From contig NZ_CP041660.1 in the NCBI RefSeq assembly GCF_007289895.1, positions 1,488,001 to 1,552,000 on the forward strand: a DNA stretch of 64,000 bases, given 5' to 3'. Positions 17,906-26,474 of the stretch are shown here, piece by piece (position 1 is the first letter of the stretch; each line of letters starts with the position of its first letter). Under the pieces are notes generated by a model. The model was not told the DNA's origin and did not search any database. It saw only the letters and a program-made list of their open reading frames with translations. The stretch is from Catenovulum sediminis (GTDB taxonomy: Bacteria; Pseudomonadota; Gammaproteobacteria; Enterobacterales; Alteromonadaceae). The position numbers and the translations under genes were made by a program.

Positions 17906-18910
17906 ATGAAGCTCGGCCGAAACGATCCTTGCCATTGTGGCAGTGGTAAAAAATTTAAACGTTGTTGTATGAGCAGCGTTTCCAAGCAACATGCCCAAGT
18001 CTTCGATGATGTTGAAACCATGCTGGCAATGAACCCAAATTTGAGCCTTGATGAACTTAACGCTGCTTTACAACACAAAGTTCAGGATCGCAATAATCAA
18101 CCTCATCCCGATTTTTGTGGTGTGACGCCAACGCAAATGGCCAATTGGCTATATGCGCCTTTTGCTGAATTACAGTGGGTGACAATCAGCACACCCAACA
18201 CTCTCTCAGCCAGCCCAGTGATGCGCTATTTAGCGCTCATTCTTGATGAGGCCATGGCCCAAGAAGGCTCATTCAAAGCCACCAGTAAAGGTAACTTACC
18301 GGCTAAATTAGTCAAACAGGCCAGTGAGTTATTGCCTGAGTTTGCCGTTGCTCAATTCGAACGTGATATAAGTATCAGTGAGTTTGCGGGCAGCAACGAA
18401 GACAAATTCAATGCCTTGCACTACACCCGAGTGCTAGCCGAAATTAGTGGCATTATTTATCGGCGCAGTGGTCGCTACCATGTAAAAAAATCAGCGCAAA
18501 AACAGTATCAAGCGCTAGGCATACAGACCTTTTTCAAACCTATGTTAGAGGCCGCCATCAGCAAATATAACTGGAGCTATTTGGACGGTTTTGAATACGA
18601 TGTCGACTTGCGCACTTTTTGGTTGTTTATGTTGTGGCGTATTCAAAGCCACAACAGGGTGGATCAACTGGTTGAAGAAGTGATGACAGCGTTTCCTGAT
18701 CTATTGCTGGCATTCCCTGCGGATGATTACTTGTCGCCAGAAAGAAACTTAAGCATGCTCATCGAGTCACGATTTATTGAGCGATTTTTGCAGTTTTGGG
18801 GATTTGTGACCATTGACCCAAGGCGTTATATAGACGCTGAACCCGTCGCCAGAGTGGTTCAGGTACAGTCTTTATTAAAACAAACTTTTCAATTCACAAT
18901 AAATACATAG
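17906..18910 (+). CDS. SEC-C motif protein in the hipBA module 4 operon
   Basis: A 334-residue protein starting with a SEC-C zinc-binding motif: GRNDPCHCGSGKKFKRCC (residues 4-21) has the CxCx(8)CC pattern found at the SecA C terminus and in many unrelated proteins. The remaining ~300 residues are helical with no recognised domain. AAGGAGGG lies 8 nt upstream of ATG, the strongest ribosome site in the island. It starts 18 bp after hipA-like module 4 and ends 10 bp before the next gene, so co-transcription is likely. Function unknown; it may link the kinase to the ribosome or to protein targets, but that is speculation. Confidence 0.75.
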   Translation: MKLGRNDPCHCGSGKKFKRCCMSSVSKQHAQVFDDVETMLAMNPNLSLDELNAALQHKVQDRNNQPHPDFCGVTPTQMANWLYAPFAELQWVTISTPNTLSASPVMRYLALILDEAMAQEGSFKATSKGNLPAKLVKQASELLPEFAVAQFERDISISEFAGSNEDKFNALHYTRVLAEISGIIYRRSGRYHVKKSAQKQYQALGIQTFFKPMLEAAISKYNWSYLDGFEYDVDLRTFWLFMLWRIQSHNRVDQLVEEVMTAFPDLLLAFPADDYLSPERNLSMLIESRFIERFLQFWGFVTIDPRRYIDAEPVARVVQVQSLLKQTFQFTINT

Positions 18911-18920
18911 CAAGGTCATC

Positions 18921-19884
18921 GTGAGCGAATATCAATACTATAAATTTGAGCGTCTGGATGGGTATTTAGATGCTAAAGCACGTCAAGCGCTGAGAGCCAT
19001 TTCAAGCCGTGCCGAGATCAGCGCTACGTCCTTTCAGGTGTATTACTCCTACAGTGATCTAAAAGCAGAGCCTTCTGAGCTGATGTTAAAATACTTCGAT
19101 ATCGGTTTTTACTATGCCGATTGGGGCTCAATTGATGCTTACATCAAGCTACCAGCCGGAACGCTTCCCGATCCGTTACTCGGCTTTTCAAGCGATGGGC
19201 TTTATGTGCATCAAAGCGATGAGTGGCAGTTGCTGATTTTTTCCCTTGAGGAGTATGACGAGTATTTTGACGATGAACATGCTGACGATTTTTTCCAGCA
19301 TTTAGCTGCTTTACGCAGCGGGTTAATGCAAGGGGATTGGCGCCTTGTGTACTTTATGTGGCTCAAAGAGTGCGATTTTAATGATGAAGTTGAACGAGTG
19401 CCATTAATTCAATTCGATTTTGAGCACCTCAGTGAAGAGGTGCAGGCTTTCGCGACACTTTATGATATTCCTTTAGCATTGGTTAAGGCACTCGCCATGG
19501 TGCTGAACGAACAACCCAGACAAAATCTTTCAATACTCGTTAACCCCCGAGGTAATTTCCCCTTTCATCGAGCAAGCGCAAAGCCAATTACAGCAAGAGC
19601 AAGCCGCAGCGCTCGCAAAAAAAATAGCCCTAGAAAAAGCGGAAAAAGAAAAAGCGTTGACGGATGTTTACAATCGGCGTGAGCACTACTGGCAGCAATC
19701 ACAAGAGCAAGCGGATCGAACTTGCGCCAGTGGTTACAATGCGGCATCACGCTATCTGCATCAGCTGTTTGAGGCCTATCAGTTCAAAGCGGATGAAGCG
19801 GCGTTTGAACAACGCTTTAAGCGCTTTGTTGTGGCGAATACTAGCCGTAAAGCGCTGTTAAAACGATTGCATGATTTGCTTTAA
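18921..19884 (+). pseudogene. Unknown acidic/coiled-coil protein, frameshifted at a C5 run
   Basis: GTG 18921, 10 bp past the SEC-C gene, opens a frame that stays coding-like to about codon 208. After CCCCC at 19544-19548 it becomes an unlikely basic tail and stops at 19682. Removing one C joins it to the other frame, which continues NPEVISPFIEQAQSQLQQEQ through a coiled coil to LLKRLHDLL at 19884, giving ~320 residues. The C5 run could be a sequencing error, a true pseudogene or a slippage site. The N half is rich in Tyr and acidic residues (EEYDEYFDDEHADDFF). No family recognised. Confidence 0.6.
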
Positions 19885-19997
19885 TTGATGAGGCTATGAG
19901 CCAGCCTAATAACGTTCGCAAAAAACTGATTGAAACCAATCCATCTAGATAATTACCCACTCAGAACTCATCGTTTACGCAGGGGGTAAGCTTTATG

Positions 19998-21362
19998 TCA
20001 CCACTTGGTGTAAGTATGCACGCTTAGCTTGTTTGCTTGCGCTTTCATTCCTGCAAAGATCTTATCCGATATATCTGCTGGAAAGTCTTTAGGGAGGATT
20101 GTACTGACATTTTCGATAACAGTATCAACAACGTTAACCACTGAGTTAATAAGCTCAGATACTTCTGCCTCGGTAAACCCCACTTCTTTGCCTTGTTGAA
20201 TGAAATGACGATATTGTATTTTCTGTAATTGATAGTAATTTTTGCTACCAGTCTTTTTTGTACAACGCAGAGCCATTGCCATTTTTACTTTCTGTTTAGC
20301 AATTTGATTCGCCTTATTACCAATAAGCGGGTGAATAGAAAGTACATCATATAGCGGTGTGAGTTTGTATTTATTGTCTGGCAAATGAGTAATGCTAAAG
20401 TTTTTTGCATGGCCATCGGTTGCTGCAAGTAAATAGAAAGCTATTTGCGCTTTAAAAAAGTTTTGTTTATCAACAGCTGCATTTTCACTACTGGAAAGTA
20501 GCTTCATACAATCTTCGACGCTCAAACCGCCATCGCTTTGATATTTGAGTAATGATGACAAACCAGTTGCTTGACAAAAATCTTCTTGAGGCAATCGAAT
20601 AATCCATGAGCCATCACTTGATAATTTACGATCAAAGCGCTCAACAATAAGTGCTTTTTTACCCGCAAAAGATCCCATGTCACAATGCGCAATCGGAATA
20701 TCAAATTCGGCGATTATCTTCGAGCATAACCATTCATTTTCAACAGAGGCTTCCATGTCTACTTTCATATTGCCAACTAACCCCATTGGCAGCTTAAATA
20801 TGTGTGTAGTTGGCGTTTCCCCTAAAGGTTCACACCATTGGTTATTGTACCACAGATGCGCAGTCTTTTCTTGAGCACCAGCAAGTGAAATTCTTAAGGA
20901 ATCATCGTCGTCTAAACGACCTAGTGGATAGGTATCAACAGCTTTATTTAGTATTCCCGCAACTTGCTGTTCATTTAGCGGTTTATACTGAATTTGTTTA
21001 ATATTCTGCGGCTTATCGCCTTCTGGTAGCAATTGAATTGCCCCCACACAATCACGACCTAGCTCAACGAGTAAATCAAATACCTTGGTGCTTGCCGTAA
21101 TAAACCGCCTTGCTAATCGTTCACGTATATCTCTACTATCAGGCAGTAAATTATCAAAGTAAAATGAAACCACATCGCCTTTAATTGGTTGGTTTCCTGG
21201 AGTAAATGGTAGTGATAAAGATAAAGGGCGACCTCGTGCGCTTGCTAGCCATTCATCCGCGTATTGCAATTCATCAACACCTGATTTTATTCGCCAAGTA
21301 CCAACAAACTCTGCGTTCATCCAAATAGCTAATGCGCTTACTTTACGTTTTGCTATTACCAT
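19998..21362 (-). CDS. hipA: HipA Ser/Thr kinase toxin (module 5, classic E. coli-like type)
   Basis: A 454-residue protein that aligns along its length with E. coli HipA from memory: RISLAGAQEKTAHL holds the autophosphorylation serine (S159, equivalent to S150), THIFKLP the ATP-binding Lys190, LAATDGHAKNFSI the catalytic Asp316, and LTPLYDV the metal Asp339. RLPQEDFCQATG and LPKDFP are also family hallmarks. The classic target is glutamyl-tRNA synthetase GltX. It overlaps its hipB by 7 bp and runs opposite to the other four modules. Confidence 0.92.
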   Translation of the reverse strand: MVIAKRKVSALAIWMNAEFVGTWRIKSGVDELQYADEWLASARGRPLSLSLPFTPGNQPIKGDVVSFYFDNLLPDSRDIRERLARRFITASTKVFDLLVELGRDCVGAIQLLPEGDKPQNIKQIQYKPLNEQQVAGILNKAVDTYPLGRLDDDDSLRISLAGAQEKTAHLWYNNQWCEPLGETPTTHIFKLPMGLVGNMKVDMEASVENEWLCSKIIAEFDIPIAHCDMGSFAGKKALIVERFDRKLSSDGSWIIRLPQEDFCQATGLSSLLKYQSDGGLSVEDCMKLLSSSENAAVDKQNFFKAQIAFYLLAATDGHAKNFSITHLPDNKYKLTPLYDVLSIHPLIGNKANQIAKQKVKMAMALRCTKKTGSKNYYQLQKIQYRHFIQQGKEVGFTEAEVSELINSVVNVVDTVIENVSTILPKDFPADISDKIFAGMKAQANKLSVHTYTKW

Positions 21363-21637
21363 TCATCCTGCGCGAGTTCGCTACTGGATAGGCTACTCTC
21401 TAGCGGTTTATTTTTTTCTACAAATTGTAGCTTTATATCCAAAATAGAAAGCACCTTAAACATGCGTTCTATCGTTACCTTTTGTGGTGCGCTTTCAAGT
21501 GCTTGATAACTTTGTTGGCTAATACCCAGTTTTTCGGCTAACGCTTTTTGCGAAAGCCCATTAGTTTTTCTAAACCCAACAAGAATCGGTTTAATTTGAT
21601 CAAGAGTATTAATTGTGTAATTCACGCTAACCACCAA
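21356..21637 (-). CDS. hipB: HipB antitoxin (module 5)
   Basis: A 93-residue XRE protein: FRKTNGLSQKALAEKLGISQ then QSYQALESAP is the HTH, and the C-terminal tail (KPLESSLSSSELAQDEW) resembles the flexible tail of E. coli HipB. It precedes and overlaps hipA as in E. coli. Three direct repeats at 27-bp spacing lie directly upstream and are the probable operators. Confidence 0.9.
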   Translation of the reverse strand: MVVSVNYTINTLDQIKPILVGFRKTNGLSQKALAEKLGISQQSYQALESAPQKVTIERMFKVLSILDIKLQFVEKNKPLESSLSSSELAQDEW

Positions 21638-21644
21638 AACAATG

Positions 21645-21713
21645 TATAGGCTGTTTTATCTAAAAACAGTATATAAGCTGTATTTCAAAATAACAACTTA
21701 TAGGTTGTTATTA
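21645..21713. promoter_or_regulatory. Three 27-bp-spaced operator repeats upstream of hipBA module 5
   Basis: TATAGGCTGTTTTAT (21645), TATAAGCTGTATTTC (21672) and TATAGGTTGTTATTA (21699) start exactly 27 bp apart. The dyads CTGTTTT/AAAACAG (21651-21669) and AATAACAAC/GTTGTTATT (21689-21712, perfect 9-bp arms) overlap them. The region covers the expected hipB promoter, so repeated HipB binding on nearly one DNA face is likely. Confidence 0.65.
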
Positions 21714-21791
21714 CGTTTTTAAGCTTATGCCACCATTTAGTCACCACTATTTTAAAACAATAGCGTATAACCACTAACAGTCTGAAAAAAC

Positions 21792-21816
21792 AAAACCGCC
21801 TAAATAGCGGTTTTTA
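21792..21816. terminator. Bidirectional rho-independent terminator
   Basis: AAAACCGC (21792-21799) pairs with GCGGTTTT (21807-21814) over a 7-nt loop, with T runs on both strands. It separates the hipBA module 5 promoter from the left end of the yicC-integrated element and would insulate both. Confidence 0.75.
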
Positions 21817-21834
21817 TTATAAGTTTTAACGGTG

Positions 21835-21876
21835 TGAAACAGGTTGAAACATCACTCAATATTCTGGATCTGTTCA
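21835..21876 (-). repeat. attL-like repeat (copy of the yicC 3' end)
   Basis: TGAAAC-N4-TGAAAC opens a stretch whose 22 nt at 21845-21866 are identical to 30123-30144 inside the yicC stop region. The next 10 nt match at 8 of 10. Read on the minus strand it encodes the last residues of YicC (EQIQNIE and stop) with two synonymous changes. This is the signature of integration into a gene end. Confidence 0.8.
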
Positions 21877-22058
21877 TAGAATAGAATTAATTTTTACTGA
21901 TAAAACAATAAACTAATAGGCTATATACAAAACCAAAATCACAATCTGCCATCAAATCTGCCATCACTTTAAATTTTCACCTAAATGACATCATTTGAGG
22001 TTGCACTCATAACAACACAACAAACTTTACTGTTTATAGCTCTAGCTAAAACTAAAGG

Positions 22059-22370
22059 CTACAAATCACGATAACGTGTATATTGGCTAGTGTTAGTGAT
22101 TGCAAGCACAATAATCTGACTTTGTACTTCATCAACTTTAAAATACGCGCAATAGTGCGTATGTTCTGGAAAAACAAATTTTCTGATATTTCTTTTGTAA
22201 ACAGGGTGCTTGAAAGGGAAGCTGGGCAATGAACCCGTTAAGGTTTGAAATAAATCTAATACAAAATTATCAGCAATTGCCAAGCTTTGGCTATCTTCAT
22301 AAATATAATTTTGTATCTCAATTAAATCTTGTTTTGCTTCAAGTGCAAAAATAATTTTATATTTTGACAT
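22059..22370 (-). CDS. RelE/ParE-family toxin
   Basis: A 103-residue protein with ParE-like layout: an N-terminal strand (YKIIFALEAKQDL), a helical hairpin (IEIQNYIYEDSQSLAIADNFV), and a C-terminal sheet (RKFVFPEHTHYCAYFKVDE, then IIVLAITNTSQYTRYRDL). Members poison gyrase (ParE) or cut mRNA on the ribosome (RelE); the sequence fits ParE better, but this cannot be settled by eye. Its start overlaps the antitoxin stop by 1 nt. Confidence 0.8.
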   Translation of the reverse strand: MSKYKIIFALEAKQDLIEIQNYIYEDSQSLAIADNFVLDLFQTLTGSLPSFPFKHPVYKRNIRKFVFPEHTHYCAYFKVDEVQSQIIVLAITNTSQYTRYRDL

Positions 22371-22609
22371 TAATTATTTGTTTTAATACGTGTTTTAGCT
22401 TCAGTTAAAACATCACTAATAAAATTTTCATCAGCTTCAAAATATTGACCTTGTTTAACTTGTTCTTCAGCACGTGCTAATTTACGATCAAGTACCCTTT
22501 CAAAAACAGCCGTTTGAATTAACTGCTCTGCTTCTACTTCAGAAGAAACAGATCCTGTTTTAATTTGATCATCAATAAATGTGTTTAATGACTGTGTTAA
22601 TGCACTCAT
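22370..22609 (-). CDS. ParD-like antitoxin
   Basis: A 79-residue, mostly helical, charged protein (ALTQSLNTFIDDQIKTGSVS, then EVEAEQLIQTAVFERVL) that ends in the overlapping stop of the ParE-like gene. Size, position and the opening LNTFIDDQIKTGS segment match ParD-type antitoxins, whose N terminus forms a ribbon-helix-helix DNA-binding fold. It should bind the toxin and repress the pair. Confidence 0.75.
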   Translation of the reverse strand: MSALTQSLNTFIDDQIKTGSVSSEVEAEQLIQTAVFERVLDRKLARAEEQVKQGQYFEADENFISDVLTEAKTRIKTNN

Positions 22610-23008
22610 AATAAAACCTTAAAAATTAACACTTCTATTCTATTAGTTTATCCTAAAAGTCAATAGATTAAAACTTGAACAATCATCGACTGTTTAACCA
22701 ATCAATAACTTCATGATATCGCCAGCCTACGCGGGCTGTAGAAAGTGCCACCCTGCGGGGAAACTCGCCACGAGTTTCTAAACGCCAGAGCGTTGAACGT
22801 GATAACCCTGTTAGCTCTTGCACCATGTTAGTATCTATAATCCTTTCAGGGTTAGATTCATAAGCTTTGTTTGGCGCTTCTATGGCTTGCACCTGCTCAA
22901 CTAGATATTCAACTAACTGATAACCAAAAAATGAAGTATTTGTGTTCTGGTCTAATGATAACGGACACTTAATTTGAGATAATACAATCATAAAATTAAG
23001 AGGTCGTT

Positions 23009-23299
23009 ATGAGCTTAAAAAAATCACATAAAAGTTACCCGCAGGAATTTAAAGATGAAGCGGTCCTAATGGTTACTGAGCAAGGCTATAGTGTTTCAGA
23101 GGCTGCAAAATCGCTAGGTATAGGTACAAGCCTTTTGTACAAATGGAAAGATAAGTATGATGCGCAACAACAAGGTATCTCATTAGAAGAATCAGAGCGT
23201 GAAGAATTAAAACGTTTGCGTAAAGAAAACAAGACCTTACGTATGGAGAAGGAGATCTTAAAAAAGGCCAGCGCCTTCTTTGCAAAAGAAATGAAGTAA
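23009..23299 (+). CDS. IS3-family transposase OrfA
   Basis: A 96-residue HTH/leucine-zipper protein (YPQEFKDEAVLMVTEQGYSV, then SEAAKSLGIGTSLLYKWK). It binds the IS ends and is the N-terminal part of the OrfAB transposase. A slippery run A-AAA-AAG at 23260-23266, in the right phase for -1 slippage, allows fusion to OrfB. Confidence 0.9.
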   Translation: MSLKKSHKSYPQEFKDEAVLMVTEQGYSVSEAAKSLGIGTSLLYKWKDKYDAQQQGISLEESEREELKRLRKENKTLRMEKEILKKASAFFAKEMK

Positions 23300-24168
23300 G
23301 ATATCGTTTCATTAAGAAACAAGCTGGTCAGTACCCTGTGGTTTTACTTTGCCGTGTTATGGAAGTAAGTAAATCCGGTTATTACGACTGGCTGAATCGG
23401 CCTGCAAAGCTGATAGATATCAACACATTGAAGCTTTACCGGCGTGTCCGGGACTTGTTTAAAAAAAGCCGAGGAAGCTTAGGCAACCGGGAAACGGTAA
23501 AGCGATTACGTAAAGAAGGCTATAAAGTTGGTCGGTATTTTGTGCGAAAAATTATGCACCGTTTGCGCCTTAAGGTGACCCAGAGAGTTGCTTATAAGGT
23601 TACAACCAAACGCAAACATACTGATACAGTCGCTGATAACCTTTTGAACATGAATTTCAATCCAACAGCTGCGAACCAGGTGTGGGCTGGAGATGTGAGC
23701 TATTTAAAAACCGGTGAAGGCTGGATGTATTTAGCTGTCGTTATGGACTTATATTCACGACGAATTGTCGGCTGGCACATAGACAAACGTATGACCGTTG
23801 ATCTAGTGTCTAAAGCCTTGAAGAAAGCGCATAACTTACGTCAACCACCCAAAGGAGTGATTTTTCATAGTGATAGAGGCTCGCAATACACGAGCAACGA
23901 CTATCAAAAATTGTTGAGGCGTTATGGGATGCGGGCCAGCATGGGAGATGTGGGTGCGTGTTGGGATAATGCAGTGGTTGAGCGATTCTTCGGTAGTTTG
24001 AAGCATGATTGGATATTAAAGATCAACCAACCGACAAGGGCGTTTATAAAGCAGGATGTTACTGTTTACATTAAATATTACAACTTAGAAAGGCTGCATT
24101 CAGCTAACGGTGACTTGTCACCAATTGAGTTTGAAAATTCTAAACAAAATGTGTCCGATATTGCTTGA
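23266..24168 (+). CDS. IS3-family transposase OrfB (DDE integrase, expressed by -1 frameshift)
   Basis: The -1 frame is open from the slippery site through GQRLLCKRNEVRYRFIKKQ to the stop at 24168. The catalytic core shows D in WAGDVSYLKTGEG, D in FHSDRGSQYTS and E in WDNAVVERFFGSLK, so the DDE triad is complete. An internal ATG at 23338 gives a shorter OrfB alone. Its last codons and the terminal repeat recur in the fragment at 29503-29582. Confidence 0.9.
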   Translation, partial: GQRLLCKRNEVRYRFIKKQAGQYPVVLLCRVMEVSKSGYYDWLNRPAKLIDINTLKLYRRVRDLFKKSRGSLGNRETVKRLRKEGYKVGRYFVRKIMHRLRLKVTQRVAYKVTTKRKHTDTVADNLLNMNFNPTAANQVWAGDVSYLKTGEGWMYLAVVMDLYSRRIVGWHIDKRMTVDLVSKALKKAHNLRQPPKGVIFHSDRGSQYTSNDYQKLLRRYGMRASMGDVGACWDNAVVERFFGSLKHDWILKINQPTRAFIKQDVTVYIKYYNLERLHSANGDLSPIEFENSKQNVSDIA

Positions 24169-24501
24169 CCAGTACATTGATTTGGTTAACTGGATATAGC
24201 TTATTTTACGCTTTCTTTGCAAAGTTTCTAAATCGGATATTGGAATTCGTAAAAACAAAGCCGCCTCAGCAACGCTAAATTGTTGGTATAAGTTAACCCC
24301 CATACCATCAGCAATTTTAGCAACGTCATCACTAAAAGGTTGTTCCATGAATTCTTCGTATCTCTTTACTTGATTTATTTGCCAGTTGTTATCATTATTA
24401 AAAATAACAGCAAGTCACCAATGGTGCTAATTTTGTACCCTAAAATTATCGAAAAATTAGATTCCGTGGATCAAAGGTAAGCGCTCAATGAACCTACGGG
24501 G

Positions 24502-26073
24502 CTAGCTTTCTTTATTTTCGGCTTTAAAATTCCATGGCAGGAGCCTTTCTAACTTTTCAACCGTATCTGCGTATGGTAAGGCTTTGAATACCGCATTTAA
24601 ATAGTGATACGGCTCAAGTCCATTAAGCTTAGCCGTTTCTATCAAGCTATAGTGTATTCCACTCGCATGCGCACCAGCGGGACTATCTGCAAATAACCAA
24701 GCTTTTCTGCCAACAGCAAACGGGCGGATCGCATTTTCTGCTAGGATATTGCTGATATTTAATCGGCCATCTTTACAGTAAACCGTTAATTTGTCCCATT
24801 GGTTGTGTAAGTAAGTCATTGCTGTGCCCGTTAAACTGTCTTTGACTACTTTGGGGCGCTGCACGTCTAACCACTTTTTCAACTTGTTCAGAACAGGCAC
24901 GCTTTGCGCTTGACGCGCTTGGTATTTCCCATCAGCACTCAATGATTTTATATTACGCTCTATCACATACAACTTGTTGATATAGCTGAGTGCCATATCC
25001 GCTTTACTGACTTTGGTCTTTTTACTTTTCGGTTGCACGATCTGAGCTTCTTTAAATTTACGCCTTGCATGATCCCAACACCCTAATGAGGTCAGTTTAT
25101 ATTCTTTGCAGACCGCATTATATCCAGCATATCCATCAGATTGCAGGTAACCTCCCGTGAATCCATCCAGCAGGCGCAAGGGTACCTCCTGACTACGCGA
25201 AGGATCATATTCAAACAGCACTGATTGTCGATTAGGCTCTCCGCCTAGAGTGACCCACATGTATTTATCACCCGTTGGGGAAGCGCCTGGTTCTTTGAGT
25301 ACCTGAATGCGAGTTTCATCCGCCATTATCAGTGGGCCGTTATGTTGATACTCACGGAGTAAATGAATAAGTGGTTGAACTTGCCTTGCCAACGCGATAA
25401 CCCAATTCGCTAAGGTCGCCCTTGAGATATCACCACCATAACGGCGGATGATATTTTCTAAACGATACAGTGGCATACCATCCGCGTATTTCGACACAAT
25501 CACGTAGGTCATTAAGTTCACACTGCCCATCGCTTTGGCTACAGGGTGTAATGTGACTTCAGCGGCTTTGATAATGCGCTTGTCTTGTTCATCTTTAAAC
25601 ACGGCTTTTTCTTGCATGTATTCCAGCACACGCACTTGAGCAGGGATGATGTCTAGCTCTTCTCGGACTTTTACAAAGAAGGTATCAATGGCACCGGCTT
25701 TGTCTTTTTCAGATAAATAAGCGAATACTTGTTCGCGTGGTAATTTATCAGAGAAAGGTTTACGCCCTGTTTTGGTTTTTGAAGCGGTATCAGGTAAAAG
25801 CAGTTCTTCTTGCTCTGGCTCTGCGGTGATTTCAGCTTCGTTAAACAAGTTACCTTGCTCAGCTGTGGTTTGTTCACTGCTAGACCCAAAACGTTTTTGG
25901 TTAGCAAGGTTGAGGTATTCTTCTAACAAAGCGATACGCTGTTGTTGCCAAGCAATCACTTCTGATTTTTTGTCGATAATGTCGTCTTTTTCAGACAGCA
26001 AGGCTGCCATCTCAGTCGTAGTTTCGACAGATGTAGAAGCTTGATTTGATTGAGCTTTGGGCGACATTTTCAT
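24502..26073 (-). CDS. tnpC: IS66-family transposase TnpC
   Basis: A 523-residue DDE-type transposase. An N-terminal coiled coil (KSEVIAWQQQRIALLEEYL) and the KRFGSSSEQ motif are followed by a zinc-finger-like/HTH region and the catalytic core (LIMADETRIQVLKE, YLQSDGYAGYNAV, ENAIRPFAVGRKAWLF). Length is normal for the family. No break is seen. Confidence 0.92.
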   Translation of the reverse strand: MKMSPKAQSNQASTSVETTTEMAALLSEKDDIIDKKSEVIAWQQQRIALLEEYLNLANQKRFGSSSEQTTAEQGNLFNEAEITAEPEQEELLLPDTASKTKTGRKPFSDKLPREQVFAYLSEKDKAGAIDTFFVKVREELDIIPAQVRVLEYMQEKAVFKDEQDKRIIKAAEVTLHPVAKAMGSVNLMTYVIVSKYADGMPLYRLENIIRRYGGDISRATLANWVIALARQVQPLIHLLREYQHNGPLIMADETRIQVLKEPGASPTGDKYMWVTLGGEPNRQSVLFEYDPSRSQEVPLRLLDGFTGGYLQSDGYAGYNAVCKEYKLTSLGCWDHARRKFKEAQIVQPKSKKTKVSKADMALSYINKLYVIERNIKSLSADGKYQARQAQSVPVLNKLKKWLDVQRPKVVKDSLTGTAMTYLHNQWDKLTVYCKDGRLNISNILAENAIRPFAVGRKAWLFADSPAGAHASGIHYSLIETAKLNGLEPYHYLNAVFKALPYADTVEKLERLLPWNFKAENKES

Positions 26074-26108
26074 GGCGGGTATTATAGCAAAGTGAGCGTC
26101 AAAAAGCC

Positions 26109-26474
26109 CTAAAAAACAGCCTCATAATGAAGTTTTTTATGGCCTTGCATAGCACTAATATCATAGCCATCGAGTAACCAATTTATCTGCTGTCCGGTTA
26201 AAGTTATCATCTCTTCATTGTTGCGTGGCCACTGGAATTTTTCTTCGGCTAAACTCTTGTAATAGAGCACGAAACCGTTGTTTTCCCAAAAGAGGCACTT
26301 TATTTTATTACGCTGGCGATTGGTGAAGGCGTATAAGTGACCTTCAAATGGATTGTGGCCAAGCTCACATTCAATAATGGCAGATAACCCGCGAAAGGAT
26401 TTTCTAAAATCAACGGGCTGACAATAAAGGTAGACTTGTGTCAGTGAGATGTTGGGGCGCATCACTTGGTTCAT
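26109..26474 (-). CDS. tnpB: IS66 accessory protein TnpB
   Basis: A 121-residue protein with the family signature VDFRKSFRGLSAIIE, then NPFEGHLYAFTNRQRNKIK and LLWDGY-like LLDGYDI. This is the IS66 TnpB (Orf2), unrelated to the RNA-guided nuclease TnpB. It is required for transposition and its start overlaps tnpA by 4 bp. Confidence 0.92.
   Translation of the reverse strand: MNQVMRPNISLTQVYLYCQPVDFRKSFRGLSAIIECELGHNPFEGHLYAFTNRQRNKIKCLFWENNGFVLYYKSLAEEKFQWPRNNEEMITLTGQQINWLLDGYDISAMQGHKKLHYEAVF

Larger units (their letters stand above)
22943..24176 (+). mobile_element. Complete IS3-family insertion sequence, 1234 bp
   Basis: The left end TGTTCTGGTCTAATGATAAC and the right end read inward, TGTACTGGTCAAGCAATATC, are imperfect inverted repeats, both continuing GGACAC. 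They are flanked by a 3-bp TTG duplication (22940-22942 and 24177-24179). The interior has orfA and orfB joined by a frameshift site. It splits the AlpA-like gene. Both ORFs and ends look intact, so it may be active. Confidence 0.9.
22683..24348 (-). pseudogene. AlpA-like HTH regulator gene split by an IS3 element
   Basis: The N-terminal half begins at ATG 24348 (MEQPFSDDVAKIADGMGVNL) and runs to LTKS next to the IS right end. The C-terminal half resumes as NTSFFGYQLVEYLVEQ at the IS left end and ends at 22683 after an AlpA-like HTH (MVQELTGLSRSTLWRLETRG). Removing the IS and one copy of its TTG duplication restores a single frame of ~142 residues. AlpA proteins regulate excision and gene expression of P4-like elements. 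The 22683-22991 ORF starting within the IS could still give a C-terminal HTH product. Confidence 0.8.

Noticed and set aside
21645-21713. Iterons of a replication origin
   Set aside because: Only three copies, placed directly at the hipB promoter, with no replication gene nearby; operators fit better.
26109-26474. TnpB as an RNA-guided nuclease (Cas12-like) with omega RNA
   Set aside because: The 121-residue protein is the unrelated IS66 accessory TnpB; no RuvC motifs.
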